Positions 12,858 through 16,192 of a stretch of DNA of 16,192 bases are shown piece after piece. The position numbers and the translations under genes are program-made. The stretch's first letter is position 1, and each line of letters opens with the position of its first letter. This DNA comes from CF-161 sp035259145 (GTDB lineage Bacteria > Chloroflexota > Dormibacteria > Dormibacterales > Dormibacteraceae), in contig DATFWQ010000007.1 of assembly GCA_035259145.1 (NCBI GenBank), positions 1 through 16,192 on the forward strand. The letters run 5' to 3'. The notes beneath the pieces were generated by a model that worked only from the letters and a program-made list of their open reading frames with translations, searched no databases and had not been told where the DNA came from.

Positions 12858-14483
12858 ATGACGCGGAGACAAGTGTCGGCTCCGATGCGAAGCCTGGGTT
12901 TGCTTTTCTGTGCGCTGCTGGCCGCCTGCGGTACCAGCCAAACTACCAGCAACACTACTGCGACCACGCCGGTAAAAGGGGGCACGATCACGCTGGCGCT
13001 AAGCGCGGGCTGGGACGTACTCGACCCTGCAGCCACGGCTTTCACCTTCTCGCGGCAGATCATGCAGTTCATCTACGATCCTCTGCTTGCTCGCGACCCG
13101 AAGACGAGCAAGATCGTGCCCGGCCTCGCCCAGTCCTATAACGTCTCGAGCGACGGAACCACGATCACTTTGAAGATCAGGGGCAACGTCAAGTTCCACG
13201 ATGGAAGTGTCTGCGACGCAGACGCGGTCGCCTTCTCGCTGAACAGGATCCAGGACCCGGCTCTGAAATCGCCGATGGCAGCGACCATCTCAGGACCGGT
13301 GCAGTCGATCAAGGCAACCGACTCCTCCACCGTGGTCATCACGCTGAAGAAGCCGTTTGCGCCATTCCTGGACTCGCTGACCCAGGTAAGCCTGGCGCCG
13401 GTGTCGCCTACGGCGGTGCAGAAGTACGGTAAGGACTATGGCTCCCACCCCGTCGGCACTGGCCAATTCATGTTCCAGAGCCAAGTCGCAAACGACAACG
13501 TCGTGTTGGTCCGTAACCCAGACTATAAGTGGGCGCCGTCGTTCTACCAGCACCAGGGCGCGGCGTACCTCGACAAAGTGGTCATCCGCAATGTTCCGGA
13601 GGACGCCACCAGGATGGCGCTTGAGCAGTCCGGCGCCATCGACGTCGTATATGCGCCGATCGTGAGTCAGCTGCCCGAATACCAGAGCAATCGCAAGTTC
13701 TACGTAGTTCAGGCGACCCGGCCGGGGATGCCGAGGTCCTTCATACTAAACACTGCGATCTGGCCCTTCGACGATCCCAAGACTCGCCAGGCAATGCCCT
13801 ACGCCATCAATAAGGAGCAGATCCTCAAGTCGGCCTACGGCAACATCGGCGGCGTGGCCGACAGCATACTTACGCCGAATCTCTTCGGCTACTCCAAGGC
13901 GACCGGAAGCACCGCGCCGAGCTATGACGCGAACAAAGCCAAGCAGCTTTTGGCCGACGCCGGCTGGAAGCCGGGTAGCGACGGCATCCTGGTCAAAGAC
14001 GGTAAGAGGTTCTCTATAACCTACGGGTCGCAGAACACGACCAGCTTCAACATCCAGGATCAGATTCTGCAGGCGAACCTCAAGGCGGTTGGCATTGACA
14101 TGCAGATTCAGGACGAGGAGCAGGCCGCCATCCTGGACGACATCCGTCGGGGCAAGTGGCCCATGTCCACAATGTTATTTGCTGCCACCGACCCAGACGT
14201 CATGTACACGATCCTGCACTCGAAGTCGATCGGCACCGCCTGGAACACTTCCAAGTACAGTAATCCCCAGATGGACGCGCTGCTCGACCAGGGCCGCACA
14301 GAGCTCGACCAGACCAAGCGGGGCGACATTTATGCTCAGGCCCAGAAGCTTGTCGTCCAGGACGTGCCGTACATCCCCTTCTACAACATCAAGAATCCCT
14401 ACATCGTCAACGCACGTGTCCATAATTTCGGGTACGACACCCAGGCCTTCTGGGTGCTGTACGACACGTGGGTGAGTTCGTAG
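12858..14483 (+). CDS. dppA: Extracellular solute-binding lipoprotein, family 5 (DppA-like)
   Basis: This 541-residue binding protein captures the ligand outside the membrane and hands it to the permeases. The signal has a basic start (MTRR), a hydrophobic core (LGLLFCALL) and lipobox LAAC, giving lipidation at C24. A Ser/Thr-rich linker follows, typical of lipoproteins in high-GC bacteria. Family 5 marks include GGTITLALSAGWDVLDPA, YDPLLARDPKTSKIVPGLAQSY, the IRGNVKFHDGS segment with nearby FSLNRI, and VGTGQFMF...LVRNPDY. Length is typical. It lies 28 bases after the second NicX-like gene and 28 before dppB. Family 5 includes dipeptide, opine, nickel and oligosaccharide binders. Placement with these enzymes points to the pathway substrate rather than general peptides, by inference. 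Confidence 0.95.
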   Translation: MTRRQVSAPMRSLGLLFCALLAACGTSQTTSNTTATTPVKGGTITLALSAGWDVLDPAATAFTFSRQIMQFIYDPLLARDPKTSKIVPGLAQSYNVSSDGTTITLKIRGNVKFHDGSVCDADAVAFSLNRIQDPALKSPMAATISGPVQSIKATDSSTVVITLKKPFAPFLDSLTQVSLAPVSPTAVQKYGKDYGSHPVGTGQFMFQSQVANDNVVLVRNPDYKWAPSFYQHQGAAYLDKVVIRNVPEDATRMALEQSGAIDVVYAPIVSQLPEYQSNRKFYVVQATRPGMPRSFILNTAIWPFDDPKTRQAMPYAINKEQILKSAYGNIGGVADSILTPNLFGYSKATGSTAPSYDANKAKQLLADAGWKPGSDGILVKDGKRFSITYGSQNTTSFNIQDQILQANLKAVGIDMQIQDEEQAAILDDIRRGKWPMSTMLFAATDPDVMYTILHSKSIGTAWNTSKYSNPQMDALLDQGRTELDQTKRGDIYAQAQKLVVQDVPYIPFYNIKNPYIVNARVHNFGYDTQAFWVLYDTWVSS

Positions 14484-14488
14484 TCTCG

Positions 14489-14513
14489 ACATCTGACACT
14501 GAGCGCGAGATGT
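14489..14513 (+). repeat. Possible small hairpin over the dppB start
   Basis: ACATCT (14489-14494) can pair with AGATGT (14508-14513), which includes part of the GTG start. A six-pair stem with a 13-base loop could dampen permease translation relative to the binding protein. It is short enough to be chance. Confidence 0.25.
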
Positions 14514-15435
14514 GATCAGGTATCTGGTCAACCGGCTCGCGCTGTCGGTGGTCGTGGTCTTTGGGGTATCGATTCTGGTCTTCCTGATGCTCCACCTTGT
14601 GCCGGGAGACCCGGCTGTCGTCATGCTCTCCGAGCAGGCAAATGCGAGTGATGTGCAGCACCTACGCCACGAGCTTGGCCTCGACCAACCGCTCTGGGCC
14701 CAATATGCTCTGTACCTGGAACGTGTCGTGCACGGCGACCTCGGTCGCTCCATCCGCCTGCGACTGCCTGTGTCCGAGCTGATCGCGAGCCGCCTGCCCA
14801 ATACCCTGGAGCTGGCGGCGGCCAGCCTGAGTCTGGCGACCCTTGTCGGAGTGGCCGTGGGAGCGGTGTCGGCGGTCCGCCGGGGCCGCCTTGCCGACAA
14901 CCTTGCCATGGTGGGGGCGCTCATCGGAGTCTCTCTGCCTGGTTTCTGGCTCGGGCTGATGCTGATCCTGCTCTTTGGCCTGCGGCTGGGCGCGCTGCCC
15001 ATTGCCGGTAACCAGGACGGGCTTGCCAGCTTGGTCCTGCCGGCTCTGACATTGGCAACGGTGCCCATGGCAACGATTGCCCGCCTTACGCGATCCGGAT
15101 TGCTGGACGTATTGGGCGAAGATTACGTACGCACCGCTCGTGCCAAGGGCCTGACGGAGTTCGCCGTGATAGTCAGCCACGCCTTGCGCAACAGCATCAT
15201 CCCAGTCATCACCGTGGTCGGAGTGCAGTTCGGTGTGTTGCTGGGAGGCGCCATCATCGTGGAGACGGTGTTCGCCTGGCCGGGCCTCGGCCGCCTTCTG
15301 ATCGATGCCGTCTCGGCGCGCGACTTCCCGCTCGTTCAAGGCATCATGCTGTTCATCTCCGTCAGCTTCGTCCTCGTCAACTTATGTGCCGATCTCGTCT
15401 ACGGCTACGTCGACCCGCGCATCCGATACGGCTGA
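14512..15435 (+). CDS. dppB: ABC importer permease (DppB-like)
   Basis: This 307-residue inner-membrane permease has family marks of DppB: the first membrane segment RLALSVVVVFGVSILVFLML followed by HLVPGDPA, then LGLDQPLWAQYALYLERVVHGDLG with the G-D-L-G-x-S signature. The EAA coupling loop is DYVRTARAKGL, and the ending is YVDPRIRYG. About six hydrophobic segments are visible. The start is GTG 14512, with only a weak GAGA-type ribosome site upstream and a possible small hairpin over the start. It should form the channel with the DppC-like protein and be driven by the DppD/DppF-like ATPases encoded upstream. Confidence 0.95.
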   Translation: MIRYLVNRLALSVVVVFGVSILVFLMLHLVPGDPAVVMLSEQANASDVQHLRHELGLDQPLWAQYALYLERVVHGDLGRSIRLRLPVSELIASRLPNTLELAAASLSLATLVGVAVGAVSAVRRGRLADNLAMVGALIGVSLPGFWLGLMLILLFGLRLGALPIAGNQDGLASLVLPALTLATVPMATIARLTRSGLLDVLGEDYVRTARAKGLTEFAVIVSHALRNSIIPVITVVGVQFGVLLGGAIIVETVFAWPGLGRLLIDAVSARDFPLVQGIMLFISVSFVLVNLCADLVYGYVDPRIRYG

Positions 15436-15449
15436 TGGGCAGCCATTAG

Positions 15450-16192
15450 ATGATCGACTGGTACGGCGTCGCTCGAAATCGAATGGTCCTGGTTGGTGCA
15501 GTGCTCGTGATCGGAGTCCTCCTCGCAGGCCTGCTGGCTCCAATGATCTCACCCAACGACCCGATCAAGATCACACCGGACGCCCTGGCTCCCCCCACCC
15601 GAGAGCACCCATTCGGCACGGACGACCTTGGACGCGACATCCTGTCACGGATGCTCTACGGCGCCCGCATCTCACCCATCGTCGGCCTGATCGCGGTAGC
15701 CATATCGACAGTGGCCGGCGTCAGCATGGGACTCGTCTCAGGCTATGCCGGGGGACCGGCCGACAACGTGATCATGCGTGTCGTCGACGTGCTGCTCTCC
15801 TTTCCTGGAATCGTGCTCGCGATTGGAATTGTGGCCATCCTAGGCCCAGGGCTCAACCACGCTCTGCTTGCTGTCGGGATCGCGGGCATTCCGACATTCG
15901 CACGTGTGGTTCGCGGCTCCGTGCTGGTGGAGAAAGAAAAGGAGTACGTAGAGGCGGCCAGGCTACTGGGCGTCCCCACGCCGCGACTGCTGCTTGTTCA
16001 CATCCTGCCCAACGTCATGGCGCCCGTGATTGTGTTGTCCACTCTTAGTGTGGCCACGGCCATACTGGCGGCAGCAGCGCTTAGCTTCGTGGGACTAGGC
16101 GCCCAGCTGCCGACGCCTGAGTGGGGTGCCATGCTCAGCCAGGGCCGCGAGTATCTGGCCAGTCAGTGGTGGGTAGCCACATTTCCAGGGTT
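15450..16192 (+). CDS. dppC: ABC importer permease (DppC-like), 3' end outside window
   Basis: This is the second permease, 247 codons visible and still open at the right edge; the family is usually 280-300 residues, so little is missing. Reading from ATG 15450, directly after an in-frame TAG, gives an N-terminal membrane segment (MVLVGAVLVIGVLLAGLLAP). The DppC signature HPFGTDDLGRDILSRMLYGAR follows, then SGYAGGPADNVIMRVVDVLLSFPGI. The EAA loop is EYVEAARLLGVPTPRLLLVHILPN, followed by ALSFVGLGAQLPTPEWGAML. The ribosome site is weak. It lies 14 bases after dppB and completes the A, B, C, D, F importer set within this window. Confidence 0.95.
   Translation, partial: MIDWYGVARNRMVLVGAVLVIGVLLAGLLAPMISPNDPIKITPDALAPPTREHPFGTDDLGRDILSRMLYGARISPIVGLIAVAISTVAGVSMGLVSGYAGGPADNVIMRVVDVLLSFPGIVLAIGIVAILGPGLNHALLAVGIAGIPTFARVVRGSVLVEKEKEYVEAARLLGVPTPRLLLVHILPNVMAPVIVLSTLSVATAILAAAALSFVGLGAQLPTPEWGAMLSQGREYLASQWWVATFPG

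Overview
This is a GC-rich window (my estimate is low to mid 60s % G+C) with every recognisable gene on the + strand. GTG and TTG starts are frequent and many genes overlap by 4 bases. Together with an F420/FMN-type luciferase-like enzyme and a lipobox-bearing solute-binding protein, this suggests a high-GC soil-type bacterium such as an actinobacterium or a Chloroflexota-like lineage. The sequence alone does not fix the taxon. I see no rRNA, tRNA, insertion sequence, CRISPR array or obvious rho-independent terminator.

Layout. (1) Bases 1-2891: the C-terminal catalytic part of an M24 (Xaa-Pro dipeptidase/creatinase-like) metallohydrolase cut by the window edge, then an enolase-superfamily (MLE/mandelate racemase-like) enzyme and a luciferase-like oxidoreductase. 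(2) Bases 2892-11644: a promoter with operator-like repeats, then a tight unit of a FadR-type GntR regulator, an opine-dehydrogenase-family enzyme, a NodB deacetylase-fold/cupin fusion, a YtcJ-type amidohydrolase, the two ATPases of a peptide/opine-type ABC importer (DppD, DppF), a NicX-like (M29-fold) protein and a class V aminotransferase. (3) Bases 11645-16192: a second promoter nearly identical to the first, then a second NicX-like protein, the solute-binding lipoprotein (DppA-like), permease DppB and a DppC cut by the right edge.

How it may work together. This reads as one inducible uptake and breakdown system for a nitrogen-containing organic compound. A five-part ABC importer (A, B, C, D, F) is mixed with enzymes that cut C-N bonds (M24, amidohydrolase, NodB), redox enzymes (opine dehydrogenase family, luciferase-like), an epimerase/dehydratase-type enolase-superfamily enzyme, an aminotransferase and two putative Fe(II) ring-cleaving dioxygenases. 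The substrate cannot be read from the sequence. A pyridine- or other N-heterocycle-derived amino compound, an opine-like conjugate or a ureide-like compound are all compatible.

The clearest new observation is a 28-base element shared at 25 of 28 positions by the promoters at about 2921-2957 and 11657-11692. It contains a TGGTnnnACC palindrome typical of FadR-type GntR operators, placed between matching -35 and -10 boxes. It probably makes the two transcription units one regulon of the GntR protein encoded here. Other points of note are an active-site Lys-to-Tyr change in the enolase-superfamily enzyme, the NodB-cupin fusion with a degenerate first motif, and the two divergent NicX-like paralogues.
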